Origin: Myxococcales bacterium FL481
GTDB taxonomy: Bacteria; Myxococcota_A; Polyangia; Nannocystales; Nannocystaceae
Assembly: GCA_006508105.1 (NCBI GenBank)
Contig: QKPP01000213.1
Span: 1 to 58,590 of the forward strand
Direction of reading: 5' to 3'
DNA length: 58,590 bases
Shown: one piece after another, positions 1 to 8,467 of the stretch
Numbering within the stretch: position 1 is the stretch's first letter
Layout: each line of letters starts with the position of its first letter
The notes under the pieces: generated by a model
The model's input: only the letters and a program-made list of their open reading frames with translations
What the model was told of the DNA's origin: nothing
The model's database searches: none
Position numbers and translations under genes: made by a program

Positions 1-25
1 AGCTGGTCGCCGACGAGGGGTTGCC

Positions 26-1063
26 GTGGCGCTCGTGGCTGGCGCTGTGAGCAGTGGGCCCGGTCGGGCGGTGGCGGCGGAAGCCGACGCTCGTGCGGCG
101 CTCGAGTCGGCGACCGTCGCGGAGGTCGAGCCAGACGACGACACGGCGGCGGAATCCGACCCGGACGGAGACGCGTGGTCGCCCGCGACGGGCTCGCCGG
201 GGGACGCGTCGTCCGACTCGGACACGGTGTCGTCGGAGTCGGAGCCCGATCCCGACGACTCGGAGCCTGAGCCGACGACGAGCAGCGAACGCTCGGGCAC
301 GGCGCTGAGTGGACAAGCGCGGGAGCAAGACGACGGGGAGCCCGGGCAGACCGAGATCGTGGGCAAGCAAAAACGGCCCCCTCAAAACCTCACGCACGTG
401 CGCACCGCCGGCGTGTCGGCGGGATTCGGTCTGGGCTACGGATTGATCACCGCCGGCGACAAGTTTTGCGGCGAGTTCGCGGGGGAGAGCAGCGGCGACA
501 CCGACGGGCGCAAGTCGCTGTGCACGGGCGCGACCGCACCAACATTGGACATCGGGCTCTCCTACGGGGTGTTGGCGCGTCTCGACGTCGTGGTCTCGTT
601 CCGGCTGGCGTTGTCCTCACGTCAGTTCGACGGCTCGGGGTGTTCTCCCGACGAGCCCGGCTGCCGCGACGGTTCGGGCCTGTTTGTGGACAAGCGAGCG
701 TTCGGCTTCATGCCCGGGATCCGGCTATGGGGATCGGACAACGACAAGGTGGTCAAAATCGGCGGGGCCGCGGACTTCGTGTGGCTGCGGGAGGATTTCT
801 CCGGGTATCGCGAGCGCCCGCTGGGGGTCGCCGAAGATCCAGCGGATGAGGCCACCTTCGCGGCGGAGGAACAAGTCGGCGACAACGTGCTTGGCTTGCG
901 CGGCGGGCCCATCATCCAGATCGACCCGCATCACCACTTCGGGGTGTTCTTCATGCCGGCGGCGGTGGTTTCGTTTCGGCCCGCCCAAGACGAGGCCGCG
1001 GATGCGGGTTGGTTTGAGACCGCGTTCGAGGCTAGTCTCGGGGTGCAGGCGCGTTTCCCCTGA
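26..1063 (+). CDS. Secreted protein with acidic linker and beta-barrel-like C-terminal half
   Basis: I do not recognise a named family. The N-terminus is Arg-rich, then hydrophobic, then ends in an Ala-rich cleavage-like segment (about residues 1-20), as in a signal peptide. Residues about 30-115 are very rich in Asp, Glu, Ser, Pro and Thr, a likely disordered periplasmic linker. From about residue 125 the chain alternates Gly and aromatic or hydrophobic residues, with four Cys in two close pairs (around residues 150-165 and 210-216), and ends in Phe-Pro, which suggests an outer-membrane barrel. The reading frame is open to the left edge, so GTG at 26 may not be the true start; a few residues could lie outside the window. 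It ends 6 nt before the ABC ATPase gene and may be co-transcribed. Function is unknown; envelope location is inferred. Confidence 0.6.
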   Translation: MALVAGAVSSGPGRAVAAEADARAALESATVAEVEPDDDTAAESDPDGDAWSPATGSPGDASSDSDTVSSESEPDPDDSEPEPTTSSERSGTALSGQAREQDDGEPGQTEIVGKQKRPPQNLTHVRTAGVSAGFGLGYGLITAGDKFCGEFAGESSGDTDGRKSLCTGATAPTLDIGLSYGVLARLDVVVSFRLALSSRQFDGSGCSPDEPGCRDGSGLFVDKRAFGFMPGIRLWGSDNDKVVKIGGAADFVWLREDFSGYRERPLGVAEDPADEATFAAEEQVGDNVLGLRGGPIIQIDPHHHFGVFFMPAAVVSFRPAQDEAADAGWFETAFEASLGVQARFP

Positions 1064-1069
1064 ACGCAG

Positions 1070-2005
1070 GTGTCGATCCTATCCGTTGAGCGACTTCGCA
1101 AGGTCTTCCGTCGCGGGTTTCTTCGCCGGCGCACTGAAGCGGTCAAGTCGGTCTCCTTTCGCGTGGAGGCGGGCGAGATCTTCGGCTATTTGGGGCCCAA
1201 CGGCGCCGGCAAAACGACGACCATGAAGATGCTGATGGGGCTGATCCACCCCACGTCGGGCGTCGCCAAGCTGTTTGGCCGGGAGGTTGGCGACCGGGCG
1301 GTCAAGCAGCGACTCGGCTATCTCCCGGAGAACCCCTACTTCTACGATCACCTCTCCGCCGACGAGTTTTTGCACCTGGTCGGTCACCTGCACGGCCTGT
1401 CGCGATCACAACGGCGGCGCCGCAACGGCATCTTGCTCGAGCGCGTCGGGTTGGCCCACGCCGCGCACCGACCGATGCGAAGCTACTCGAAGGGCATGCT
1501 GCAACGCGTGGGCCTCGCCCAGGCTTTGGTCGGCGACCCCGAGCTCATCGTTCTCGACGAGCCGATGAGCGGGCTCGATCCGATCGGTCGTCGGCAGGTA
1601 CGAGAGCTACTTCTCGAGCTGCGCGGTGATGGCAAGACGGTGTTCTTCTCGACGCACATCTTGGCCGACGCGAACCTGCTGTGCGATCGCGTGGGTATCA
1701 TCGTGGCCGGTCAAATGCGGGACGTGGGGCCGTTGGGACGGCTCCTCAATCCAAAAGTGCTGTCGGTCGAGGTGCAATGGCAAAGTGCCGGTGGCGAGGT
1801 CGTGGCCCAGCTGCGCGAGCGCTTCGGTGGCACCCACGAAACAACCTCGGAGGGACACATCTACCGGGCGCCGTCCGCCGCCGACAGCGATGCGTTCGTC
1901 GCCGCGGTCCTCGCCGCGTCCGGTAGCGTCACCGCCGTCACGCCCCATCGCGAGACGCTCGAGGACTTGTTCGTCCGTGACGCGACGGAGGGGGCGGCCG
2001 CGTGA
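1070..2005 (+). CDS. ABC transporter ATP-binding protein (ABC-2 exporter type)
   Basis: This is the nucleotide-binding subunit of an ABC exporter, expected on the cytoplasmic face bound to the permease encoded next. Walker A GPNGAGKTT is at about residues 42-50. The signature is the variant SKGMLQR at about 140-146 instead of LSGG, as in many NosF/Gld-like ATPases. Walker B LIVLDEP is at about 159-165, the D-loop SGLD follows, and the switch His is in STH at about 194-196. The Q-loop position reads PEN rather than containing Gln. Residues after 220 form a C-terminal domain common in this subfamily. The GTG start at 1070 lies 6 nt after the previous stop. The stop overlaps the permease start by 4 nt (GTGA), so the two are translationally coupled. 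The substrate cannot be told from sequence. Confidence 0.92.
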   Translation: MSILSVERLRKVFRRGFLRRRTEAVKSVSFRVEAGEIFGYLGPNGAGKTTTMKMLMGLIHPTSGVAKLFGREVGDRAVKQRLGYLPENPYFYDHLSADEFLHLVGHLHGLSRSQRRRRNGILLERVGLAHAAHRPMRSYSKGMLQRVGLAQALVGDPELIVLDEPMSGLDPIGRRQVRELLLELRGDGKTVFFSTHILADANLLCDRVGIIVAGQMRDVGPLGRLLNPKVLSVEVQWQSAGGEVVAQLRERFGGTHETTSEGHIYRAPSAADSDAFVAAVLAASGSVTAVTPHRETLEDLFVRDATEGAAA

Positions 2006-2814
2006 CCGCAGCGGTGCGCGTCGCTCAGCGGATCTACGGGATCGCGCTCAACACGTTTCGTGAGGCCGTGCGCAATCGGGTGTTGTTCGTGCTGGTGATG
2101 TTCGCCGTGGGGTTGATGGCGTTTTCTCTCGCGTTGGGCGAGATGTCGCTGCGCGAGGACGTTCGCATTCTCAAGGACCTGGGCTTGGCGGCGATGAGCG
2201 GGTTTGGCCTGGTCATCGCGCTGTTTTTGGGGGTCAACTTGCTGAGCAAGGAGCTCGATCGCAAGACCGTCTACGCGATTTTGCCCAAGCCCATCGCTCG
2301 CTGGGAGTTCCTCTTGGGCAAGCACATCGGCTTGGTTTGCACCATGGTCGTGCTCGTGTCGCTGATGTCTGCCGTGCTCGCGGCGATGGTCACCGCCAAG
2401 GGGGGACATCACGGCGAGCTCATGCTGCGGGCCGAGGTGTTGATCGCGGCGGAGCTCCTGCTTGTGGTGGGGGTGGCGATGGTGTTCTCGTCGTTCAGCT
2501 CGCCGTACTTATCGGCGATGTTCACGGGCGCGCTGTGGGTGATCGGACGGAGCACGGCCGAACTCGAGGCGTTCGTGGCCAACAAACTCGACGATCCGGT
2601 GGTGGGGTCGATCCTGCGCGCCTGCGTGGAAGCGACCCCCGACTTTCGTATGTTCTACGTCTCCGGGGCGAACCTCGCGGGTGAGCTCGTCAGTGTTCAC
2701 GACAGCTTCGTCACCTGGGGCTACGTCGGCTTGGCGTGCCTGTACGCGCTGCTGTACTCTGCCATTTGCTTGGCGATTGCCTGCGGGCTGTTCGCCCGGC
2801 GCGACCTGGTCTGA
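2002..2814 (+). CDS. ABC-2 family transporter permease
   Basis: A 270-residue integral membrane protein with about six hydrophobic helices. The segment reading ELDRKTVYAILPKPIARWEF at about residues 84-103 is typical of NosY-like ABC-2 permeases: a cytoplasmic amphipathic region between the second and third helices. It starts with GTG inside the end of the ATPase gene and its TGA overlaps the ATG of the next gene, so three proteins are made from one message with no gaps. It should form the membrane channel of the exporter as a dimer. Cargo is unknown; ABC-2 systems move lipids, polysaccharides, drugs or act in gliding and copper-enzyme maturation, and nothing here decides between these. Confidence 0.88.
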   Translation: MTAAVRVAQRIYGIALNTFREAVRNRVLFVLVMFAVGLMAFSLALGEMSLREDVRILKDLGLAAMSGFGLVIALFLGVNLLSKELDRKTVYAILPKPIARWEFLLGKHIGLVCTMVVLVSLMSAVLAAMVTAKGGHHGELMLRAEVLIAAELLLVVGVAMVFSSFSSPYLSAMFTGALWVIGRSTAELEAFVANKLDDPVVGSILRACVEATPDFRMFYVSGANLAGELVSVHDSFVTWGYVGLACLYALLYSAICLAIACGLFARRDLV

Positions 2815-3566
2815 TGTCCGCCGATCCCACCTCGTCTTCCGCGTCCTCCACGTCTACGACCGCATCCGCGGGTTCGAGCGGGGCGTCGCGGCCAGCCGGC
2901 GCCGGGCGTGCGGCGGTGATCTGGGGGGGCGGCATCGCGCTGGCTTTGGCGGCGATGCTGGTGCCGGTGGTGGTCCGTGTCGGCGTGGAGGGCCACGCCG
3001 AGCTCGAGCGGGCGCGGGAGATGGCGCGCTCGGGGACCTTCCACGACCAGGTCCTGCATCTGGGTCGGGCCGCCCGGTGGCGCTTGCCGATCGCGCGTCA
3101 CGACGAGCTGGCGCTGGCAAAGCTCATCGAGTTGGGCGAAGCGCACGAGGCCATGGGCCCCGACGGACACGCCCGCGCATTGGTGGCCTATCGCGAGGCC
3201 CGGCGGGCTCTCTTGGCCACCCGCACCGTCGACGTCGCCGACCCGGCGCGACTCGCCCACGCGAACCGGCGGATCGCCGTGTTGATGGCGGCGCAGGAGC
3301 GGGCGTTGGAGATGCGGGCGGGGGCCGAGCCCGGTCGAGAAGACCACCACCTCGCAGCATTGTCGGTCATGCCCGAGTCCGATCCCGGGCGCAGTCGCTG
3401 GGCCGCGGTCGCGTTTGTGGCTTGGGTCGCGGCGAGCGTGGGATTCGTGGTCACCGGCGTCGACGCCCGGGGACGGTTGCGAGCGAAACAGGCGGTGCGC
3501 TGGGGGATGGGCGTGGTGGCGCTGCTCGTGGCGTGGATCCTCCTGGGTGGCCCGGCCCACCCCTAA
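2814..3566 (+). CDS. Membrane protein with periplasmic helical domain, third gene of ABC operon
   Basis: I do not recognise the family. The ATG at 2814 shares its first base with the permease stop (TGATG), which fixes this start. Residues 1-30 are Ser/Thr/Ala-rich and disordered. A transmembrane helix lies at about 35-52, followed by a 130-residue Glu/Arg/Ala-rich helical domain with HDELALAKLIELGEAH-type repeats resembling TPR pairs. Two more helices are close to the C-terminus (about 195-215 and 228-245). The topology suggests one extracytoplasmic helical domain between membrane anchors. Because it is translationally coupled to the ABC pair, it is probably an accessory subunit or assembly factor of that exporter. 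This is inference from context only. Confidence 0.75.
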   Translation: MSADPTSSSASSTSTTASAGSSGASRPAGAGRAAVIWGGGIALALAAMLVPVVVRVGVEGHAELERAREMARSGTFHDQVLHLGRAARWRLPIARHDELALAKLIELGEAHEAMGPDGHARALVAYREARRALLATRTVDVADPARLAHANRRIAVLMAAQERALEMRAGAEPGREDHHLAALSVMPESDPGRSRWAAVAFVAWVAASVGFVVTGVDARGRLRAKQAVRWGMGVVALLVAWILLGGPAHP

Positions 3567-3653
3567 CGACAAGAGGTCGCCCGACACCGACGCCGTCGAA
3601 TCCGGCCACGGGTCGTGCCCGGATCCGTGCCCCTCGACGCCGGTGTCGGACGC

Positions 3654-3676
3654 GGCCGGCGACGACGTCGCAGGCC
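3654..3676 (+). terminator. Hairpin after ABC operon, possible factor-dependent terminator
   Basis: GGCC-G-GCGAC, loop GAC, GTCGC-A-GGCC forms two 10-nt arms with a single mismatch, 88 nt after the last stop of the ABC operon. There is no T-run, so if it ends transcription it would need Rho. High GC makes such hairpins common by chance. Confidence 0.25.
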
Positions 3677-4010
3677 GACCACGTTCCAAGAAGTGTTGGT
3701 AAGACGCACGGTCGGGCTCCGATTTCCGGGTGGATGGAGTCGATGGACGCGGCGTGTCGGCGATCACCCGACTGCCGTGGCGCGGGGAGGGGAATCGGCG
3801 GGGGCCTGCCCGCGGCGGCCCGCCTCGAGGCTCACCATGGTCCGCCCCGGCGGTGCCTGCCCCTGCTTCCGGCCGCTCGCGCCCCGTCCGAACGACCGGA
3901 GCCGGCAACCGGAACCGGGGTGCTCTCCGGACGACCCTCCGGTGGCGGCCGGCCGAGCGCAGCGGCGGGGGTGGCGTTGGCGCGGCGGATGGGGCGGAGG
4001 TGGCGTCGCG

Positions 4011-4016
4011 TATACT
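4011..4016 (+). promoter_or_regulatory. Possible -10 element upstream of the MYXO-CTERM protein gene
   Basis: TATACT is one of very few AT-rich hexamers in this gap and matches the sigma-70 -10 consensus at 5 of 6 positions. No good -35 is seen 16-18 nt upstream. It would give a leader of about 85 nt before the ATG at 4110. Confidence 0.3.
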
Positions 4017-4109
4017 GCGAGATGAGACTATGGTCCCCCCGTTCACGGCCGAGCCGGCCGACGCCGTGCGACTCGACCCAGTCGTTTCGCGCCAGTTCGG
4101 AACCATCCC

Positions 4110-5576
4110 ATGACGCCGCGCCTCGTCGCCTTCGCCTGCTCCTTCGGCCTGTGGTTGGGCGGTTCCTCCGCGTCCCATGCGAGTGCGTTCGCTCCTACCA
4201 CCCAGTGGTCACCGGCGAGCACCGCAGAGGGCCCCTTCGACCTGGTCGTGACCGATGTCCGAGTTCCGAGCCTGACGCAGTACACGTACTACGGGGTGTT
4301 CCACTGGGGCGCGGCGGACCCCGGGGGCGGGGACTTGGGGCTCCAACCGGGCGGTGTCGAAGGCTTCGCTCAGCATCTGCGCTTGCAGCTGCGGGCCGCG
4401 GGCGAAGGCGAGATTGCGAGCGCCTATCTCGATTCGGCCTACCCCACGGCGTTGTCCCATCCCGACGGAGCCGAGGGGATGGCCGTGCTGCACTGGGGCT
4501 ACCCCTGGAACGAAGGAGTTTGGTACACGGTCGCGCTTCGCGTTTGGACCGAACAAGATCGTTCCCAGTTCGGGGTCTGGCTCCGCGACAACGATGCAGC
4601 GCGCTGGTTTCACGTGGCGACGGTCGACTATCCCCAAGCCCACGTGACGCTGGGGACCGAGACGTCGGGCCGGCTCGAGGATCTGGTGGGGACCTCGGCG
4701 TGGTCGCGTGAGCTGCACGAGACCAACGAGTGGCGGCGGCCGGCCGGGGGCGGAGCGGGGTGGTCAGGGCCGGCCGAGCATGAGTTTTGGTCTTCGCAGG
4801 CCGGCAACTATCAGGCCGGGGTCGTCGACGAGCCCGGCAACTACTACTTTTGGCACAAGTCCGGCGGGCACGTCGAACCCAATCTCCCGGCGACCGGGGC
4901 CGTCGCTCGGATTGAGAACCTGCCGGAGCAGCCCGCGTTCACGCCGGCCACGGTCGACGAGGTCACGGTCTACTACGTGATCGAGTCCAAGTCGGCCGAG
5001 GTGCATTGGGCCGTCTCCCCACTGACGTCCCCGCCGTTCGCCTACCACATCGAGCTCCGATCCGCGTTGACGGGCGAGACCTGGGGCGAGGCGGCGCAGG
5101 TGCGGCCGGACGCACGCAGTGCCACGATCGACGCGTCGATGGCTCCGATCGGCACTCAGTGCGGCACTGTGTCGCTCCGTGACGTGTTCGACGGTTGGTC
5201 GGAGCCCGCGACTTTCGAGTTTGCGATCGGTCGTGCCGCGGGGGAATGCGATGAACCGAGCGGAGACGGGGACGGCGACGGAGATGGGGACGGCGACGCA
5301 GAACCCGATACGGCGGGTGGCGATGGGGACGGCGACGGGGATGGCGATGGCGATGGGGACGGCGACGGCGATGGGGACGGCGACGGCGCCATGCCCAGTG
5401 GAACCGGGGAGAACGCGGATGATGACGACGATGCCGGGTGCTCGTGTCAGCCCGCGTTCTCGCATCCGCTCGGGCTGAGCGCGATCGTCTGGCTTGGTCT
5501 GATCCGCTATCGCCGGACGCGACACTGTCGTCGGGCGATCCGGGCCGATGCCGGTCGAGCCGGTCCGGCGGGCTGA
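4110..5576 (+). CDS. Surface protein with (Gly-Asp)n spacer and MYXO-CTERM-like sorting tail
   Basis: A signal peptide covers about residues 1-27 (TPRLVAFACSFGLWLG then Ser/Ala-rich). A Trp/Tyr-rich beta domain of about 350 residues follows, resembling a lectin or carbohydrate-binding fold: many Trp-Gly and Trp-Phe-His pairs, few Lys. I cannot assign a named family. From about residue 385 there is a Gly-Asp repeat spacer, then DDDDDAGCSCQ, one hydrophobic helix and an Arg-rich end (RYRRTRHCRR). That Cys-containing motif, helix and basic tail match the layout of MYXO-CTERM sorting signals, by which myxobacterial proteins are cleaved and anchored at the cell surface. The gene stands alone. The role is probably extracellular binding; this is inference. 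Confidence 0.75.
   Translation: MTPRLVAFACSFGLWLGGSSASHASAFAPTTQWSPASTAEGPFDLVVTDVRVPSLTQYTYYGVFHWGAADPGGGDLGLQPGGVEGFAQHLRLQLRAAGEGEIASAYLDSAYPTALSHPDGAEGMAVLHWGYPWNEGVWYTVALRVWTEQDRSQFGVWLRDNDAARWFHVATVDYPQAHVTLGTETSGRLEDLVGTSAWSRELHETNEWRRPAGGGAGWSGPAEHEFWSSQAGNYQAGVVDEPGNYYFWHKSGGHVEPNLPATGAVARIENLPEQPAFTPATVDEVTVYYVIESKSAEVHWAVSPLTSPPFAYHIELRSALTGETWGEAAQVRPDARSATIDASMAPIGTQCGTVSLRDVFDGWSEPATFEFAIGRAAGECDEPSGDGDGDGDGDGDAEPDTAGGDGDGDGDGDGDGDGDGDGDGDGAMPSGTGENADDDDDAGCSCQPAFSHPLGLSAIVWLGLIRYRRTRHCRRAIRADAGRAGPAG
5262..5387 (+). repeat. In-frame GGNGAY hexanucleotide repeat coding (Gly-Asp)n
   Basis: About 18 near-identical hexamers GGNGAY in two blocks (5262-5297 and from about 5317) are separated by a short non-repeat stretch. 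Third positions vary (GGC/GGG/GGA, GAC/GAT), so the protein repeat is selected while the DNA is partly diversified. The copy number could change by slippage without breaking the frame. Acidic Gly-Asp spacers before the anchor are typical of Nannocystis-like surface proteins. Confidence 0.9.
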
Positions 5577-5633
5577 GAGGCCCTGAGCGCGTGGCATAGC
5601 GGTGGTCGCCGGGGCGGGCCCGGGACCGCAGGC

Positions 5634-8300
5634 GTGGGGTATGCTCGCGCGGTGCAGGCTCACCGGTCTGGGCGCGGTCGAATGCCATCCCTGCGTCGAT
5701 TCATGGGCAGTTTTGGGGCGCGGTCAATTCTGACCGCGGGGATCATCGTGAGCCTGATGCCCTTTGCGTGGGTCACTCGGCTCGATCCGGTGTTCTTGGC
5801 GGTATTCGGCGCGGAGTTTGTGGTGCGGCTGATCTTGGTGGGGCGAGGCGGATGGGACGGCTCCGCGGAGGCGTCTCGCCTCAGCGACGAGCGGCGCTGG
5901 CGATGGCCCTCGTGGGGTCGACTCACGGCGTTGGTGCTCGACTTCTTGGCCCTGTTGAGCTTTCTCCCGCTGTCGCTTGGATCGGAAAGCACCCGTTGGC
6001 TGCGCATGCTCCGGCTGTCGAGGATGCTGTTGCTCGTCAGCTATTGGACGCCGCTGGTGCGCGATGTTTGGTCCGTGTTGGCCCGACGCGAGCGGGCGCG
6101 CCAGATGGTGCTGATGGGAGCGGTAGTCGCCGGTTTGAGCCTGGCCGGCACGGTCGTGTTCGAAAACGCGGTCTCGTCCGGGGCCCCCATCGACTTCACC
6201 GGAGACGGGGAGATCGACACGGCCGACGAACAGTTCGTCGCACATCTTTGGTGGTCGTTTCGCCAGATTCAAGATCCGGGAAACATGGTGCAAAGCCCGG
6301 AGTCGATCGTGGCCGTCACGGTGAGCCTGGTCCTCACCGTTGCGGGGTTGATGCTGGTCAGCTTCCTGATCGGTTTGGGCACCGATGTCGTGCGCGAGCT
6401 GGTGGAGATCAGCCGACTGCGGGCCCCCGGCCTGGTCGGGCACACCGTCGTGGTGAACGTGACCACGTCCACGCGGGCTTTGTTGTTTGAATTGAGGGGG
6501 CACTATCGCAAGCTGCTGCCTCGGGGGCGTTTGTCCTGGCGCTGGCTCGGCGAGTTGTTTCGCGTCACGCCGAGACGTCTGCGCGGACCCCAGCTGGTCG
6601 TGGTCGGGCATCCGGCGGAGCCGCCCGACTTTCTTCGCCACGATGAGCTGTCTCGCCTCGTGTATCGTCAAGGCACGCGCGACCCGGGGGAGCTTGCACG
6701 TCGGGCCGACGTCGATCATGCGCAACGCGTGGTGCTGCTGGCGGATCTCGAGTCGCCGGATCCCGATGCTGAAACGATCCACAACATTTTGACGCTGGTG
6801 GAGTCCATGCGCGTGGAGGCTGCGCACGGCAGGGCCGGTGAGCGGGCGAGGTTGTTGATCGCCGAGGTGCTCAGCGAGTCCAATGTCCCTGCCGCCGAAG
6901 CGGCGATCGCGGCGGCGGGCCCCGGAATGCGCTCGTTCGTGGTGCCGACCGAGCGGCTCATCGCGTTGTTCATGGCCTGTGTCGCGCGGCGCCCGGGCGT
7001 GGGCGCCCTGCTCGAAGAACTGCTCACCAGCCGAGGCAGTGAGATCTACACTTGTTACTTCGACTTGTCCGGGCTCGCGTACGGCCCCGGTCGGGCTCCC
7101 CAGCTGCCGCGCTCGGCCGCGGCTTGTTTCGCATTCGTGCGCGACCAGGCCCAGCGTATCGCCGCGACCAGCCGGCGACCCGTGGTGCCGGTGGGGCTGT
7201 TGGTCGACGCGGACGACGGTACCGAGCGAGCCTGCGTGCGGCTCAACCCCAGCCGCGTCGGCAACGGTTCCGGCGAGCCGGCGCGCGTGCGCGGGTTTGT
7301 TGCGGTTGCGCCCAATTTTACGGCGGTCCGGGACTTCTCCGAACACCTCTACCGAGCGGTCGCGTCGCCGTCCTCGTCGGTGCCGCTCGATCCGCTGCAC
7401 GGCGTCACCTTACGCGATGACTCGCGCCGCTCGTTGCGGCGCGCTCTGGTGGCGGGGTTTCGGCCGGCCACCGTCGGGCTCTTGGAGTCGCTGTTGATGG
7501 ATCAGCCGACGCTCGAGGTGTTGGTGCTGGTGGCGAATGAAACGGAGCGTGCCCTGGCGCTCGACGCGTTCGACGCCCACAACCGTTTGTTGCAGCGTGG
7601 CTTGATGACGGGGCCCCACGCCCGTTTTCCCGCGCGTACCGACGGCGGACTGGGATTTGTCGTGGCCGGCGACGACGACCGACGCACGCGGATCAACGTG
7701 GCGATCGGGGACCAGTCCTCCTCGCGTCAGTTGATGGCCTTGCCCCGCGGGTTCGGCGAATTGGGCACGCTCGATCTGGTGCTGCTCGTGTCGCGCGAAC
7801 GCGACGATGCCGACGCCTACACCACCAAGACGCTGATGAAGATCGATGCACTGCTCGAGGCCACCCACGCCTCCCAGCGGGTCGTGGCCGAGGTGCTCGA
7901 CGCTGGGCTGGCTCGACGCTTGCGCCGTCACTACGCCGAGATCGCGCGAGAACACGTGTATGTGTATTCGATTCAGGAACTGCGGTCCTACTTCATGTTC
8001 CAGTCAGTGGTCGTTCCCAGTTTCGAGCTGGTGTACGGGGAGCTGCTGGGTTGGTGGGGGCAGTCGTTTCGCCGGTTGGTGCCCGCGTCCGTGATGACCG
8101 GTCGGTGTCGCTTCGCCGAACTCGAGGCCCATGTATTCGAGGGGCATGGCGAGCTTCTCGTCGGGTGTGAGCTCGAGGCTGACGAGGGCCAGCGCCGGCT
8201 GATCGTCGGGGCGGCGGGCGATGACGGCGCCGGGACCTTGGACCTGGGGCGACTACGCGGGGTATGGACCATCGGTCGGGCGAGCGATGGCGCGTTGTGA
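5634..8300 (+). CDS. Six-helix ion channel with S4-like segment, Castor/Pollux-like pore and cytoplasmic RCK-like domains
   Basis: Hydrophobic helices lie at about residues 31-46 (S1), 51-69 (S2), 98-115 (S3), 121-136 (S4), 158-177 (S5) and 223-250 (S6). S4 has Arg at 121, 124, 127 and 130, the every-third-residue spacing of a voltage sensor. The pore helix reads WWSFRQIQDPGNM (206-218) instead of the potassium TVGYG filter. This resembles the filter of Castor/Pollux channels, which are calcium-regulated cation channels in plants. Just before the pore, residues 187-198 (DFTGDGEIDTAD) form an EF-hand-like loop. The remaining 630 residues look like tandem nucleotide-binding RCK domains (TVVVNVTTSTRALLFEL; LVVVGHP; RVVLLADLE). 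GTG 5634, GTG 5652 and ATG 5682 are possible starts; TATGCT at 5640-5645 lies 6 nt before GTG 5652. Family assignment is by motif; ion selectivity is not known. Confidence 0.82.
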   Translation: MGYARAVQAHRSGRGRMPSLRRFMGSFGARSILTAGIIVSLMPFAWVTRLDPVFLAVFGAEFVVRLILVGRGGWDGSAEASRLSDERRWRWPSWGRLTALVLDFLALLSFLPLSLGSESTRWLRMLRLSRMLLLVSYWTPLVRDVWSVLARRERARQMVLMGAVVAGLSLAGTVVFENAVSSGAPIDFTGDGEIDTADEQFVAHLWWSFRQIQDPGNMVQSPESIVAVTVSLVLTVAGLMLVSFLIGLGTDVVRELVEISRLRAPGLVGHTVVVNVTTSTRALLFELRGHYRKLLPRGRLSWRWLGELFRVTPRRLRGPQLVVVGHPAEPPDFLRHDELSRLVYRQGTRDPGELARRADVDHAQRVVLLADLESPDPDAETIHNILTLVESMRVEAAHGRAGERARLLIAEVLSESNVPAAEAAIAAAGPGMRSFVVPTERLIALFMACVARRPGVGALLEELLTSRGSEIYTCYFDLSGLAYGPGRAPQLPRSAAACFAFVRDQAQRIAATSRRPVVPVGLLVDADDGTERACVRLNPSRVGNGSGEPARVRGFVAVAPNFTAVRDFSEHLYRAVASPSSSVPLDPLHGVTLRDDSRRSLRRALVAGFRPATVGLLESLLMDQPTLEVLVLVANETERALALDAFDAHNRLLQRGLMTGPHARFPARTDGGLGFVVAGDDDRRTRINVAIGDQSSSRQLMALPRGFGELGTLDLVLLVSRERDDADAYTTKTLMKIDALLEATHASQRVVAEVLDAGLARRLRRHYAEIAREHVYVYSIQELRSYFMFQSVVVPSFELVYGELLGWWGQSFRRLVPASVMTGRCRFAELEAHVFEGHGELLVGCELEADEGQRRLIVGAAGDDGAGTLDLGRLRGVWTIGRASDGAL

Positions 8301-8424
8301 CGCGAACGCGGTAGGCGAGGGTCCGCAGCAAGTGCGCTGGCTGTGGAGAGGCGATGCTCGCCGCGGTGCCGCCGAGGCAGGAGGTGAGCACGCGTCATGG
8401 GGTTGGCGGGCCCCACGGTCGAGA

Positions 8425-8445
8425 CACCGGAGACCGGGACCGGTG
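8425..8445. terminator. Hairpin between convergent channel and monooxygenase genes
   Basis: CACCGG, a 9-nt loop and CCGGTG form a perfect 6-bp stem between two genes that end towards each other. There is no T-run. It could act in either direction but the evidence is weak. Confidence 0.22.
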
Positions 8446-8467
8446 CGGCCTAGGACGTGGACCTCGA

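Larger units (their letters stand above)
3567..4109. other. 543-nt gap without a convincing gene
   Basis: All frames here are short or GC-skew shadows without signal peptide, motif or ribosome-binding site. The gap holds a hairpin near its left end (3654-3676) and a TATACT -10-like hexamer at 4011-4016, both listed separately. Nothing else stands out. Confidence 0.5.

Noticed and set aside
4022..4110. Leaderless start at ATG 4022 after the TATACT element
   Set aside because: That frame differs from the surface-protein gene and yields only an Arg/Ser/Pro-rich chain.
2681..4711. 676-residue plus-strand frame spanning three genes and the 3.6-4.1 kb gap
   Set aside because: Arg/Pro/Gly-rich without domain, and it runs across clear genes in other frames.
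5156..5392. Pro-Ser repeat protein on the minus strand
   Set aside because: It is the reverse complement of the (Gly-Asp)n coding repeat, with no start signal.
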